From: Pyramidobacter piscolens W5455
GTDB taxonomy: Bacteria; Synergistota; Synergistia; Synergistales; Dethiosulfovibrionaceae
Direction of reading: 5' to 3'
Length of the DNA stretch: 53,111 nt
Assembly (NCBI RefSeq): GCF_000177335.1
Contig: NZ_ADFP01000097.1
Coordinates: forward strand, 1 to 53,111
The position numbers and the translations under genes are program-made. Below are positions 9,454-18,507 of the stretch, piece after piece (position 1 is the first letter of the stretch; each line of letters begins with the position of its first letter). The notes beneath the pieces were generated by a model. That model saw only the letters and a list, made by a program, of their open reading frames with translations. It was not told the DNA's origin and did not search any database.

Positions 9454-12400
9454 TGGTCCACCTTGACGGAAACGATCTGCGACAAACCGGGTTCGGACAT
9501 GGTGACGCCGTACATCACTTCGGCGTGTTCCATGGTCTGGCGGCGGTGAGTCATGGCGATCACCTGCAGGTTCTTCGAATAATCGGCCACCATCTGCGCG
9601 AAGCGCGTCAGGTTGGCCTCGTCGAGCGCCGCGTCCACCTCATCGAGCACGGCCAGCGGCACCTTGGCCACTTCCATGGAGGCGAACAGCAGCGACAGCG
9701 CCGTCAGCGACTGCTCGCCGCCGGAAAGCTGGGCGAGGAACAGCGGCTTCTTCCCGGGCGGACGGGCGACGATCTCCACGCCGGCTTCCCAGAGGTCCAT
9801 GTCTTCCTGCGCTTTCAGGTGGGCTTCGCCGCCGCCGAAAAGGCGCTGGAACAGTTCGTCGAAGCGGCGGTCGATCTTCACGAGCGCGCCGTTGAACATC
9901 GTCCCCGCCTGCCTGTCGGTATTGGCGATCAGGGCGCGCAGCTCGTCCATGCCCTGCTGCACGTCCTTGAGCTGGCCGCCGAGGAATTCGAGGCGTTCGG
10001 CCAGCGACTGATCTTCCGACAGCGCTCCCATGTTCACGTCGCCGAGTTCCTTGAGCGAGCGTTCGAGATAGCGGCAGCTGCTTTCGAGTTTGTCGGCGCT
10101 CTCGTCGCCGGGGACGAAATCCGTCGGATAGGGATACTTCTCCTCGTTGTCGGCAATCAGGCTGTCGAGGCGTTCACGAACCTTTTCGATCTCGTTGCGG
10201 GCCATCAGCTCGTCGCGGGTGAGCGAATCGAACGCGGTCTGGGCGCGCTGGCTGCGCAGCAGCTGGCGCTCCATGCGCCGCGCCGCGTCGGCGTTGTGCT
10301 TGTCCAGCTCGGCAATCTGCTCCTGCACGGCTCGTTTCTCGGCCTCGCGCCCCCCTTTTCCTTCAGCACCGATTCCTGCCGCTCGGCCAGCTCGGCCAGT
10401 TTCTGAACGATGCGGCGCGATTCCTCGTTGTTGTCGCTGAGCGCGCGGCGCAGGTCGCTCACGGCGCGCACGCTCTTTTCCAGTTCGCCCCTTTTGGCCG
10501 TCAGGCGCTCGCCGACCAGCAGTCCCTGCGTGCGCAGCTCGGCGAGGCGGGCGCTTTCGGCGTCGTCGCCGTCGGACAGCGGCAGGGCGTCGACCTCGGC
10601 GCGCGCCTGGGCGGCGCTCTCGCGCATTTTCTTCGCTTCGGCGCGGCAATGGCCGATGCGTTCCGCCGAATTGCTGTCTTCCTGGAGCAGCGCGTTCAGT
10701 TCTTCGGTCTGTTCGCGCAAGACGCGGCGCAGCGCCTCGGTCCGCGACTTCTGTTCGGCGGCGGCGGCGCGCTGTTTTTCCAGCGCTTCGCCGGCTTTCG
10801 CTTCGGCGCGCTCGGCTGCTTCGAGAGATTTGGCGATCTCCGCCTGCGCTTTTTTGTCGGCGGCGATCTGTTTTTCCGTCTCGTCGATCATGTTGCGCAA
10901 CGTGATCGCGCCTGCGGAACGGGCGTTTTTGCCGCCGCTGACGGTGCCGGAAGGCGAAAAGACTTCGCCGTCGATCGTGACGATCGGGTAACGGGCCGTC
11001 GCCGCCAAGCGCGCGCCGGTATCGTAATCTTTGACGACCAGCAGGTCGCCGAGCAAATGCTCCATGGCGGGCAGCCAACGCGGATCGGGCGCGACCAGAT
11101 CGATGGCCCAGCCCAGCACGCCATTTCCCGCGGGAGCTTTGCCGGCGCGGGAACTGCGGCAGCGTTCCAGCGGCAAAAACGTCGCGCGCCCGCCGCTGCG
11201 TTCTTTCAGCAGGTCGATGCCGACGCGGGCCTGCGCCATCGTGTCGACGAGCAGCCAATACTGGCGGCCCCCCAGATAGGCTTCGAGGCAGGGGGCCAGC
11301 GCGCCGTCGCAGGAAAAGCCTTCGACGGCGGGGATCGTCTCGATCTTCAGGCGCCCGAGCTTGACGGCCGAGAGCACCATCTGCACGGGGCGCGGATAAA
11401 GCCCCGCCTCGGCGCGTTGCAGCAGCGTATCGAGTTCGGCATCGGCCTTGGCGACGGAACGGCGCACGCTCTGGGCGCGGATCGCCATCTCCTGACTCTG
11501 CGCCGCCGCCTCGCCGCGCTTTTTCTCCAGCTGTTCCAGTTTGTCCTCGAGCGCTTCCAGCGCTTCGTCGGATTCGGTCATCTTCGAGACCAGGCTGTCG
11601 CGTTTGGCGCGCAGGTCTTCGAGCACGGCGGAGCGCTCGCGGCTCTGCAGCCCCAGAGTCTCGGCGCGGGTTTCCATCTGACGGGCCTCTTCGAGCAGTC
11701 CGGCTTCGCGTTCCAGAAGTTCGCGGCGTCTGCGACGCGACGCTTCGAGCGCCGCGTCGCGGGAGGCGAGACGGTCTTCCAGATCGTGGATCTGCACGTC
11801 GAGCGACGACGACTCCTGCGTCAGCCGTCCGACCTGAACGGCCAGCCCGCTGCGCTGCGCTTCTTCCTGTTTCAGTTGTTCGTCGAGACGGTCGCGCTCT
11901 TCGCTGGCGCGGCGCGCGGCGAATTCGCTCTCGCTTTTTTCCGCGTTGAGCGCCATCTCGCGGCGCAGCGCGTCGTCAAGTCGCGGCGTCAGCTCTTCCA
12001 GCCGGTCGTTCAGTTCGCCGCGGCGCCGCGCGTACTCGCTGCCCCGGGCGCGGAGGCGTTCGAGGGCGTTCTTCCACAGCGACGCCCAGCGCCCCGCCGA
12101 ATCGAGCTGCGAGCCGGCCTCTTCGTGCTTTCGCTCGAGCGTTTTCAGCCGCGCCTCTTCGTTGCAGCGCCGGTAATGATACAGAACACGGCGCAGGTCT
12201 TCGAGACGTTCCTGATAGTCTTTGGCTTTGCGCGCGTTCTGGAGATCCGGCGCGATTTCCTCGCGGCGGACCCGCAGCTCGCCCATCAGCGTGTGCAGGC
12301 GCAACAGCTCGTCGCCGGATTGTTTGAGCTCGTCGAGGGCGCCGTCGCGTTTTTTGCGGTACAGGTCGATGCCGAAAAGTTCTTCCAGCTGCAGGCGGCG

Positions 12401-12844
12401 CTGAAACGGCTTCTGCAGAACGGCCGCGCCCACTTCGCCCTGACCGATGAAGGCCGAGCGGTCGCCTTCGAGCCGCCACTGCTGTTTGAACTGCGTCAGG
12501 TCCTGGATGCGCATGCGGACGCCGTTGACGTAAAGCGCGCCGCCCGAGGCGTCAAGATGGCGGCGGAGGCTGCCGCGGCCGCCTCCGTCGTTCAGATCGA
12601 GCGCCACGTCGGTCTCCGCCGCCTCGGAAAGGCCGGCCGACCCCTGAAAGATCAGGTCGCTCTGGCGGGTAATGCGCAGACGGGCCGCGCCACTCTCGCC
12701 GAGGACCCAGCGCAGCCCGTCAAGGATGTTACTTTTGCCGCTGCCGTTCGGCCCCACGATGGCCGTGAAGCCCGGCGCGAAAGGAAGCTCGTGCGTGCCG
12801 CCAAAGCTCTTGAAGTTTTTAAGGGTCAGTCGTTCGATAAACAA
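9444..12844 (-). CDS. smc: Chromosome segregation protein SMC, reading frame broken by a -1 shift near 10351
   Basis: SMC ATPase that with ScpA/ScpB condenses and segregates chromosomes. The N-terminal part (12844 to about 10350) has Walker A GPNGSGKSN at residues 31-39, a coiled coil and the hinge. The C-terminal part, in the -1 frame, has a coiled coil, signature LSGGEQ and Walker B LAVLDEVDAALDEAN and ends at 9444. At A4G6 (minus strand) the first frame continues only into a non-SMC tail; slipping back one base at G-GGG-GGC joins EKGG to REAEKRAVQEQ and gives about 1133 residues, a normal SMC length. A sequencing indel, a true mutation or programmed/transcriptional slippage would look the same. 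The start is TTG with GAGGAG upstream and overlaps rng by 26 bases. Confidence 0.9.
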
Positions 12845-14321
12845 CGCTGGTATCTCCTCTGCTGCGCGTCAGTTCGACGCGCGATTCTACGCTGCTCAGC
12901 GAGCCCTGCAGGTCGAGACGGAACTTTTCCAGCGGCATGTCCAGCCGCCCGCGCAAAAAAATTTTCCGACCGAACGTCTCTTCCCACGAACTCAGATAAA
13001 CCTGAGCCGCATAAGCCGCCACCGATTCGTTGACGTCCACGAGCACGGCCTCGGCGCGTCCGGAAAGGAAGACCTTGCGGATGAAGCGCTTCAGCATCAG
13101 CGCCAGCGAATCTTCTTTCAGCACCCGCGAACCGGAACCGCAGAGCGGGCAGGGACGCGTCAGCACCGACCTCAGGTCGGCCCGCGCGCGCTTGCGCGTC
13201 ATTTCCACCAGGCCGAGCGGCGAGATCCCATAGACCCTCACACGGCAGCGGTCCGCCGCGAAGACCTCGTCCAGTTTCGCCAGCAGCGCCTTTTTGTCCT
13301 CTTCAGGTTCCATGTCGATGAAATCGACGACGACGATGCCGCCGATGGAGCGCAGCTTCAGCTGCCAGGCGATCTCTTCGGCCGCCTCGAGATTGGTGGC
13401 CAGCACCGTCTCGCGCAGATTGCGCCCGCCGGTGTACTTGCCCGTGTTCACGTCGATCACCGTCAGCGCTTCCGTCTGATCGACGACGAGATAGGCGCCG
13501 GACTTGAGCCAGACTTTATTGTCCAGCAGCGCGTCGATCTCCTTTTCGACGTCGTAGTATTCGAACAGCGGGATGTTGCTGCGGTGAAAGCTCAGCGTCG
13601 GCGTTTTTTCCGCGGCGCGGTAGCGTTCCAGATAATCGGCGACGCGGTCGTATTCCTCCTGATTGTCGACGACGATCTGCGACACTTCCGAGCTCAGCTC
13701 GTCGCGCAGCACGCGGCCGACCAGCCCCATGTCCTTGTAGAGCAGGCAGGGCGCCGTCTGCTTGGCGGCGCTGTCCTCGATGTCGCGCCAGAGCTTTTTC
13801 AGCCGCTTCAAATCGTCGGCCAGCGCGTCGGCGTCGACGCCCTCCGACGCCGTGCGCAAAATCACGCCGTAACCGACCGTATCCAGACTGCGGATCGTTT
13901 CCTTGAGACGCATCCGCTCTTCTTCCTTGACGATGCGCTTGGACACGCCCACGTCGCGGCCGCCGGGCACGAGCACGAGATAGCGCCCGGGCAGCGAAAT
14001 GCGCGCGGTCACGCGCGCCCCTTTGTTCTTGCGCGCCGTTTTGACGACCTGCACTAGCACTTCGCCGTTCTGCTGCACTTTCACGCCGCGCGCGTCGTTC
14101 AGATAGAGGAAACCGTTCCGCCCGTCGCCGAGTCCGACGAACGCGGCGTTCATTCCCGGCAGAACGCTTTCCACGCGCGCTTTGTATATTTCCCCGCTCT
14201 TCTGGCATTCCCACATCCGTTCGATGAAGAGCTCGCTCAAACGGCCGTTTTCCACGATCGCCACACGGGCTTCTTCAGGGTCGATGGTGTTCGCCAGGAT
14301 GAGTATATCCGGCTGGTTCAT
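12819..14321 (-). CDS. rng: Ribonuclease E/G family endoribonuclease
   Basis: RNase G-type enzyme of 500 residues that cleaves single-stranded AU-rich RNA in mRNA decay and rRNA/tRNA maturation. An S1 domain is near residues 38-125 (GEIYKARVESVLPGMNAAFVG), the 5'-sensor/RNase H-like part follows, and the DNase I-like catalytic Asp residues lie in LTVIDVNTGKYTGG and VVVDFIDME. The zinc-link CPLCGSG motif follows, in C-x-x-C form. There is no long RNase E scaffold tail. The start at 14321 has GGAGG ten bases upstream. The frame is open back to 14462, but that extension reads through the parS palindrome and is not credible. Downstream of the radical SAM pair, as in many Firmicutes and Synergistota. 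Confidence 0.93.
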   Translation of the reverse strand: MNQPDILILANTIDPEEARVAIVENGRLSELFIERMWECQKSGEIYKARVESVLPGMNAAFVGLGDGRNGFLYLNDARGVKVQQNGEVLVQVVKTARKNKGARVTARISLPGRYLVLVPGGRDVGVSKRIVKEEERMRLKETIRSLDTVGYGVILRTASEGVDADALADDLKRLKKLWRDIEDSAAKQTAPCLLYKDMGLVGRVLRDELSSEVSQIVVDNQEEYDRVADYLERYRAAEKTPTLSFHRSNIPLFEYYDVEKEIDALLDNKVWLKSGAYLVVDQTEALTVIDVNTGKYTGGRNLRETVLATNLEAAEEIAWQLKLRSIGGIVVVDFIDMEPEEDKKALLAKLDEVFAADRCRVRVYGISPLGLVEMTRKRARADLRSVLTRPCPLCGSGSRVLKEDSLALMLKRFIRKVFLSGRAEAVLVDVNESVAAYAAQVYLSSWEETFGRKIFLRGRLDMPLEKFRLDLQGSLSSVESRVELTRSRGDTSVVYRTTDP

Positions 14322-14445
14322 TTCCACGCCTCCGAAAACACATGATTTTATCGACAAAACGCCTGGAACAAAAAGCCGCCGCCCGAACGCGAAGAAAACG
14401 GATGAAAAATTTGCGGGCGCGCCCCGCCGGATTTTTCGTCCGCAA

Positions 14446-14461
14446 TGTTCCACGTGGAACA
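14446..14461. other. parS: parS-like ParB-binding site, inside a 40-bp palindrome
   Basis: TGTTCCACGTGGAACA is a perfect 16-bp palindrome identical in its core to parS sites (consensus TGTTNCACGTGNAACA; the Pseudomonas sites share GTTCCACGTGGAAC). It lies in the 208-base gap before rng. The dyad extends to 14434-14473 with a single mismatched pair, because TTTCGTCCGC and GCGGACGAAA flank the core. A second identical 16-mer is at 49476-49491. No parB is in the window. Confidence 0.82.
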
Positions 14462-14529
14462 TCGCGGACGAAAGCGAGGCGCCGCGAAACGTTCCCTTCC
14501 AGGAAGCGGCGGCTTTCGTTCCCAGCGAT

Positions 14530-15141
14530 TCACAGCAGCGGCGCGATCCCGCCCGCGTCGGCGCGCCAGCGTCCCAGGCAGAGTCGGGCGATACAGACTT
14601 CCGGCCAGCCGGAGATCGCTTCGCGGGCGACCAGCGCCTTGACGAGCGCGCCGGGGCCGGTCTGCGACGGATCGTGCATGACCAGCTCGAGCCCGTCGCC
14701 GCATTCGCGCAGCGCCAGCAGAATTTCCGCGCCGAACTCTTCCGACAGGATCCGCTTCACCGCCGCCAGCTTGTCCGGATCGCGCGGGCAGAGCCAGTAA
14801 GACGCCGCGTCGAAGCACTTGTTCAGCGACATGGCGTCGGGCGCGATGTGGGCGGCGCGGAGAAATCGGAACCCCGTCGGCGCCTGGGCGTTCATCTTTT
14901 CCAGAGCTTCCTCGGGCGGGACGTTCTCTTCGAACCAGATCTCCGCCGCCTCGCAGAGCGAGATCACGCCCACGGGCAGCGCCGGTCCCATGACGATGTG
15001 CGGATGGGGCGACATGCCCTGCGTCAGGGCGACTTTCAGCCCGGCGCGGCGGGCGATGCGGCCGAAAAGCTGCGGCAGTTCCACGTGGCGCACGAAGCAG
15101 GCGAAGCCCCGCTTCTCGAAAACAACGCGGAGGCGGCTCAT
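14530..15141 (-). CDS. Radical SAM-linked DUF2344 protein (TIGR03936 family)
   Basis: A 203-residue protein of the DUF2344/TIGR03936 family, which is found next to, or fused with, the B12-binding radical SAM protein encoded just upstream. The family N-terminus is visible as LRVVFEKRGFACFVRHVELPQ, followed by RAGLKVALTQGMSPHPHI and the GPALPVGVIS segment. The reaction is unknown. It starts with an ATGA overlap on the stop of the radical SAM gene, so it is strictly coupled and probably acts as its partner. The frame is open further upstream, but that would lie inside the neighbour. Confidence 0.85.
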   Translation of the reverse strand: MSRLRVVFEKRGFACFVRHVELPQLFGRIARRAGLKVALTQGMSPHPHIVMGPALPVGVISLCEAAEIWFEENVPPEEALEKMNAQAPTGFRFLRAAHIAPDAMSLNKCFDAASYWLCPRDPDKLAAVKRILSEEFGAEILLALRECGDGLELVMHDPSQTGPGALVKALVAREAISGWPEVCIARLCLGRWRADAGGIAPLL

Positions 15142-16961
15142 GCGTTCGCCGCGCTCCACTCGCAGCCGCGCCGCTCCCAGCCGCAGGCGTTGCAGCCGAA
15201 AGAACGGCAGTCGCGCGTGACTTTCGCTGCCTGCGCGCGGCGATATTCGCGCAGCAAAAACGATTTGGACACGCCCGTATCGATATGGTCCCACGGGAAC
15301 GCCTCGTCCTCGGCGCGCTCCCGCTGAGCGTACCACGCCGGATCGACGCCGGCGCGGGCGAACGCTTCCATCCAGCGCTCGAGACTGAACGTCTCGCTCC
15401 AGCTGTCGAAGCGTTCGCCCAGCCGCCACGCTTCGAGGATCGCGCGGCCGACGCGACGGTCGCCGCGGGCCAGCACGCCTTCGATGAAGGACTGCTCCGA
15501 TTCGTGATATTTAAAGCTGATCGCGCGCGAACGGATCTGCTTTTTCATAAAAGCGCCCTTGCGCGCCAGTTCTTCGCGCGTATTCTGCGCCGCCCACTGG
15601 AACGGAGTGTGCCCCTTCGGCACAAAGCCGGCCACGGATACGTTGATCGCCGCGCGTTTAGTGTGGCGGCGGCCGATCGAAGCGGCGCGCTCTGCCAGCT
15701 CGACGATGCCCTGCAGATCGTCGTCGGTCTCCGTCGGCAGCCCCATCATGAAGTAGAGCTTGACTTTCTGCCAGCCATGTTCGAACGCCGCGTTCAGCGC
15801 CGCGTCGAGATCGGCCTCGGTCACGCCCTTGTTGATCACGTCGCGCATACGCTGCGACCCGGCCTCGGGCGCCAGCGTCAGCCCGCCCTTTTTCATCACT
15901 TCCAGCCCGGCCGCCAAGCCGACGGAAAAATTATCCACGCGCAGGCTCGGCAGGCTGACCTTGATGCCGTCGTCATGAAGATCCGCCAGCGACTGGAGCA
16001 AGGGGCCGATCTGCGGATAATCGCAGCTGGCCAGCGAAACCAGACTGCACTCTTCCCAGCCCGTCTGACGGATCAGCGCGCGGATGCACGCGTCGATAAC
16101 CTCCGGACTGCGCTCGCGGATGGGCCGGTAGATCATGCCCGCCTGACAGAAACGGCAGCCGCGCGAACAGCCGCGGAACAGCTCCACCGCCACGCGGTCG
16201 TGGATGATGCCCGAAGCGGGCACGATCATGCTCTCGGGAACGATCGCGTCCATGTCGCGGCAGATCAGGCGCTGCCGCGGCAGCGGAAATTCCGAGGCAA
16301 AATGCGTCCCCGCCTCGTCGTAAGTACACGACGTCAGCGCCGGAACGTATGTGCCGTCGAGTTCGGCCGCGGCGCGCAGCCGTTCGGCGCGCGGCCGTCC
16401 TTTCGTCTTTTTCAGCAGATCGAACAGCGGCGGATTGACGACTTCGCCGTCGCCGAGGCAGAAAATGTCGATAAAATCCGCTACAGGCTCCGGCACCAGC
16501 GCCGCCGGCCCGCCGGCCATGACGATCGGGTCGCCGTCCGCCCGGCGTGCGGCCAGCAGCGGCACGCCGCCCAGATCGAGCATGGTGAGGATGTTCGTAA
16601 AGCTCATCTCGTGCTGAAGCGTAAAGCCCAACCCGTCGAAATCTTTCAGCGCCCGCCCCGATTCGATCGACCCCAGAGGCAGCCGCGCTTTCCGCAGCGA
16701 CTGTTCCATGTCGATCCACGGACAGTAGGCGCGCTCCGCGTCGACGCCGTCCATGTTTTTCGTACGGGGATAGAGCAGCTGAAAGCCAAGATAGCTCATG
16801 CCCACCTCGTACACGTCGGGAAAACAGAAGCACACGCGAAAATCGGCGTTTTCCTTCGGCTTGGTGTTCCCCCATTCGGAGCAGGCGTACCGCGACGGCC
16901 ATTTCGCTCCGGCGATCAAAGGCCAGCGCGGATCGTCAAATTCTTCAAATCGCAAAATCAA
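15138..16961 (-). CDS. B12-binding-domain radical SAM protein (TIGR03960 family)
   Basis: A 607-residue protein with an N-terminal B12-binding-like domain (CFPDVYEVGMSYLGFQLLY) and a radical SAM core whose [4Fe-4S] cluster is held by CSRGCRFC (around residues 263-270), followed by GGLTLAPEAGSQRMRDVINKG. A C-terminal Cys-containing segment (FGCNACGWERRGC) may hold a further metal site. The family is unassigned functionally; its constant company is DUF2344 and RNase G, suggesting an RNA-related modification, which is inference. The start is TTG at 16961 with GAGGA close upstream and an in-frame stop just before it, so no longer start exists. Confidence 0.87.
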   Translation of the reverse strand: MILRFEEFDDPRWPLIAGAKWPSRYACSEWGNTKPKENADFRVCFCFPDVYEVGMSYLGFQLLYPRTKNMDGVDAERAYCPWIDMEQSLRKARLPLGSIESGRALKDFDGLGFTLQHEMSFTNILTMLDLGGVPLLAARRADGDPIVMAGGPAALVPEPVADFIDIFCLGDGEVVNPPLFDLLKKTKGRPRAERLRAAAELDGTYVPALTSCTYDEAGTHFASEFPLPRQRLICRDMDAIVPESMIVPASGIIHDRVAVELFRGCSRGCRFCQAGMIYRPIRERSPEVIDACIRALIRQTGWEECSLVSLASCDYPQIGPLLQSLADLHDDGIKVSLPSLRVDNFSVGLAAGLEVMKKGGLTLAPEAGSQRMRDVINKGVTEADLDAALNAAFEHGWQKVKLYFMMGLPTETDDDLQGIVELAERAASIGRRHTKRAAINVSVAGFVPKGHTPFQWAAQNTREELARKGAFMKKQIRSRAISFKYHESEQSFIEGVLARGDRRVGRAILEAWRLGERFDSWSETFSLERWMEAFARAGVDPAWYAQRERAEDEAFPWDHIDTGVSKSFLLREYRRAQAAKVTRDCRSFGCNACGWERRGCEWSAANA

Positions 16962-16989
16962 TCATCCTCAATCGAGTAAAGAAGCTCGC

Positions 16990-17014
16990 GGCGCGGCGAA
17001 GAAATCGCCGCGCC
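16990..17014. other. Hairpin between rodA and the radical SAM gene
   Basis: A perfect ten-base-pair GC stem (16990-16999 with 17005-17014) with a five-base loop stands in the 77-base gap. No run of T follows on the minus strand, so it looks like a processing or stabilising hairpin rather than a full terminator. Confidence 0.45.
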
Positions 17015-17038
17015 TGAATTCGCAGGTTCAGAAGCGCA

Positions 17039-18193
17039 TCAGGAACGGCGGACGGAATACGGCGTCCGCGAATCCGGCACCGAATTTTCGCGGCGGCTGA
17101 TCTCGTTCTGGGCGCCAAGCTTTACCGTTACGCCGATCGCCAGCACCGTCGCCAGCAGCGAACTGCCGCCGTAGCTCATCAGCGGCAGGGGCAGCCCCGT
17201 CACGGGCAGCAGCCCCATGCTCATGCCGACGGATTCAAAGCTGTGAAACCACAGCGACGCCGACAGCGACGCCACAAGAATCTTGACCGTCACGCTGCGC
17301 GCCCTCAGGGCGACGCGGATCATGCGCCAGAGAATGAACGACAGCAGCGCCAGCACAAAAAGCCCGCCCACCAGGCCAAACTCCTCGGCGAAAACGCTGA
17401 AGATGAAATCGGTATGCGGCTCCGGCAAAAAGCGCAGCTTGCTCTGCGCCCCCTGCATGAATCCCTTCCCGAAAAAACGCCCCGAGCCCACGGCGATGCG
17501 CGACTGGATCACGTTATATCCGGCGCCGAGAGGATCCAGCTCCGGGTTGATGAACACGAGAATGCGCTTCTTCTGATACTCCTTCAGAAACATCCAGCCC
17601 AGCGGCAGCAGCGCCGCCGCGCCGCCCATCAGCGAGAGCAGATAGCGTTTCGGAGCGCCCGCCACCAGCAGCGCCACAAAGATCATGACGCCATAGACCA
17701 GCGTGCTGCCGAGATCGGGCTGCACGAGCACCAGCAGCGCAGAGACGCCGCCAAGCGCCAGCGCTCCGGCAAAATTTTTCAGATTGTACGGCGGAAACAG
17801 AGTCAGATGATGCGCCATCACAAAGGCCAATCCCAATTTGACAAATTCCGCCGGCTGAATCTTGAAGAATCCCAAGTTGATCCATGACTGGGCGCCCTTG
17901 GCCCGATGCCCCATCGCAAACAACAGCAACAACAGCAAACAGCAGCCGCCGTAGAGCCAATAGGAAGCGTCGAGGAAAAACTCGTAATCCAACCGCAGCA
18001 CGACGGCCAGCATCACGATCGCCGCGAGGCCCCAGATCAGCTGACGCCCGGCATAAAATTTTCCCAGCCCCGCGGGGCCGCCGCCGGCGCTGTAGATCGT
18101 CGCCACGCCCGTCAGGTACATCAACAAGACGGCGATCAGCAGCGGATAATCCAGCGCATGCAACGTGTTCCGCAAGGAACCATGGTTGTTCAT
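17039..18193 (-). CDS. rodA: Rod-shape-determining peptidoglycan glycosyltransferase RodA (SEDS)
   Basis: SEDS-family polytopic membrane enzyme (384 residues, about ten transmembrane segments) that polymerises lipid II glycan strands in the elongasome with PBP2. Family hallmarks are QLIWGLAAI, the GAQSWINLGFFKIQPAEFVKLG loop in the middle, GYNVIQSRIAVGSGRFFGKG, LPEPHTDFIFSVFAEEFGL and the C-terminal LPLPLMSYGGSSLL. The ATG at 18193 overlaps the minE stop (TGATG), and a TTG one codon earlier is an alternative. It is the last gene of the mre-mrd-min block, and its cognate PBP2 (mrdA) is four genes upstream, so RodA rather than FtsW is likely. Confidence 0.94.
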   Translation of the reverse strand: MNNHGSLRNTLHALDYPLLIAVLLMYLTGVATIYSAGGGPAGLGKFYAGRQLIWGLAAIVMLAVVLRLDYEFFLDASYWLYGGCCLLLLLLFAMGHRAKGAQSWINLGFFKIQPAEFVKLGLAFVMAHHLTLFPPYNLKNFAGALALGGVSALLVLVQPDLGSTLVYGVMIFVALLVAGAPKRYLLSLMGGAAALLPLGWMFLKEYQKKRILVFINPELDPLGAGYNVIQSRIAVGSGRFFGKGFMQGAQSKLRFLPEPHTDFIFSVFAEEFGLVGGLFVLALLSFILWRMIRVALRARSVTVKILVASLSASLWFHSFESVGMSMGLLPVTGLPLPLMSYGGSSLLATVLAIGVTVKLGAQNEISRRENSVPDSRTPYSVRRS

Positions 18194-18498
18194 CAAGCGT
18201 TGTTTTTCTTGGCCACCCTGCCTATGGCCGTAGAGGCCCGCTTCATGCCTTTCACAGGCACGGAAACTTCGAGCGCCACCATGTTCTCGTCGTCGTTCAG
18301 ATCGATATCGATTCCTGTGTTATCAACGTCCATGTACTTGCTGATGACTTTAAGAATGTCCTCGCGGATCGCCGCCATAACCTCGGGAGAAATATCCTTG
18401 CGGTCGTGCATGAGCACGATCTGCAGACGTTTTTTGGCGTTGTCCTTGGACTTCGTCCTTTTGAAGATCCGGTTCAGAAAATCAGTCATAGATGCCAT
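18193..18498 (-). CDS. minE: Cell division topological specificity factor MinE
   Basis: MinE stimulates the MinD ATPase and drives Min oscillation so that MinC/MinD stay off midcell. About 101 residues: an N-terminal amphipathic membrane helix (MTDFLNRIFKR), the contact helix/strand AKKRLQIVLMHDR, then ISPEVMAAIREDILKVISKYM and the dimerising strand IDIDLNDDENMVALEVSVPV. The start at 18498 has AGG eight bases upstream; 18507 (GTG) and 18489 are alternatives. It directly follows minD, only about nine bases apart, and its stop overlaps rodA. Presence of MinE rather than DivIVA means the Min system probably oscillates. Confidence 0.93.
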   Translation of the reverse strand: MASMTDFLNRIFKRTKSKDNAKKRLQIVLMHDRKDISPEVMAAIREDILKVISKYMDVDNTGIDIDLNDDENMVALEVSVPVKGMKRASTAIGRVAKKNNA

Positions 18499-18507
18499 CA
18501 CGATCAC

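Noticed and set aside
9444-12844. Two separate genes for the two SMC halves
   Set aside because: Neither half has a second start or ribosome-binding site near the junction, the coiled coil continues across it, and together they give one normal-length SMC.
14322-14462. Longer rng start reading MFHVEHCGRK
   Set aside because: The ATG and its following codons are the parS palindrome itself; no ribosome-binding site precedes it, and GGAGG stands before the start at 14321.
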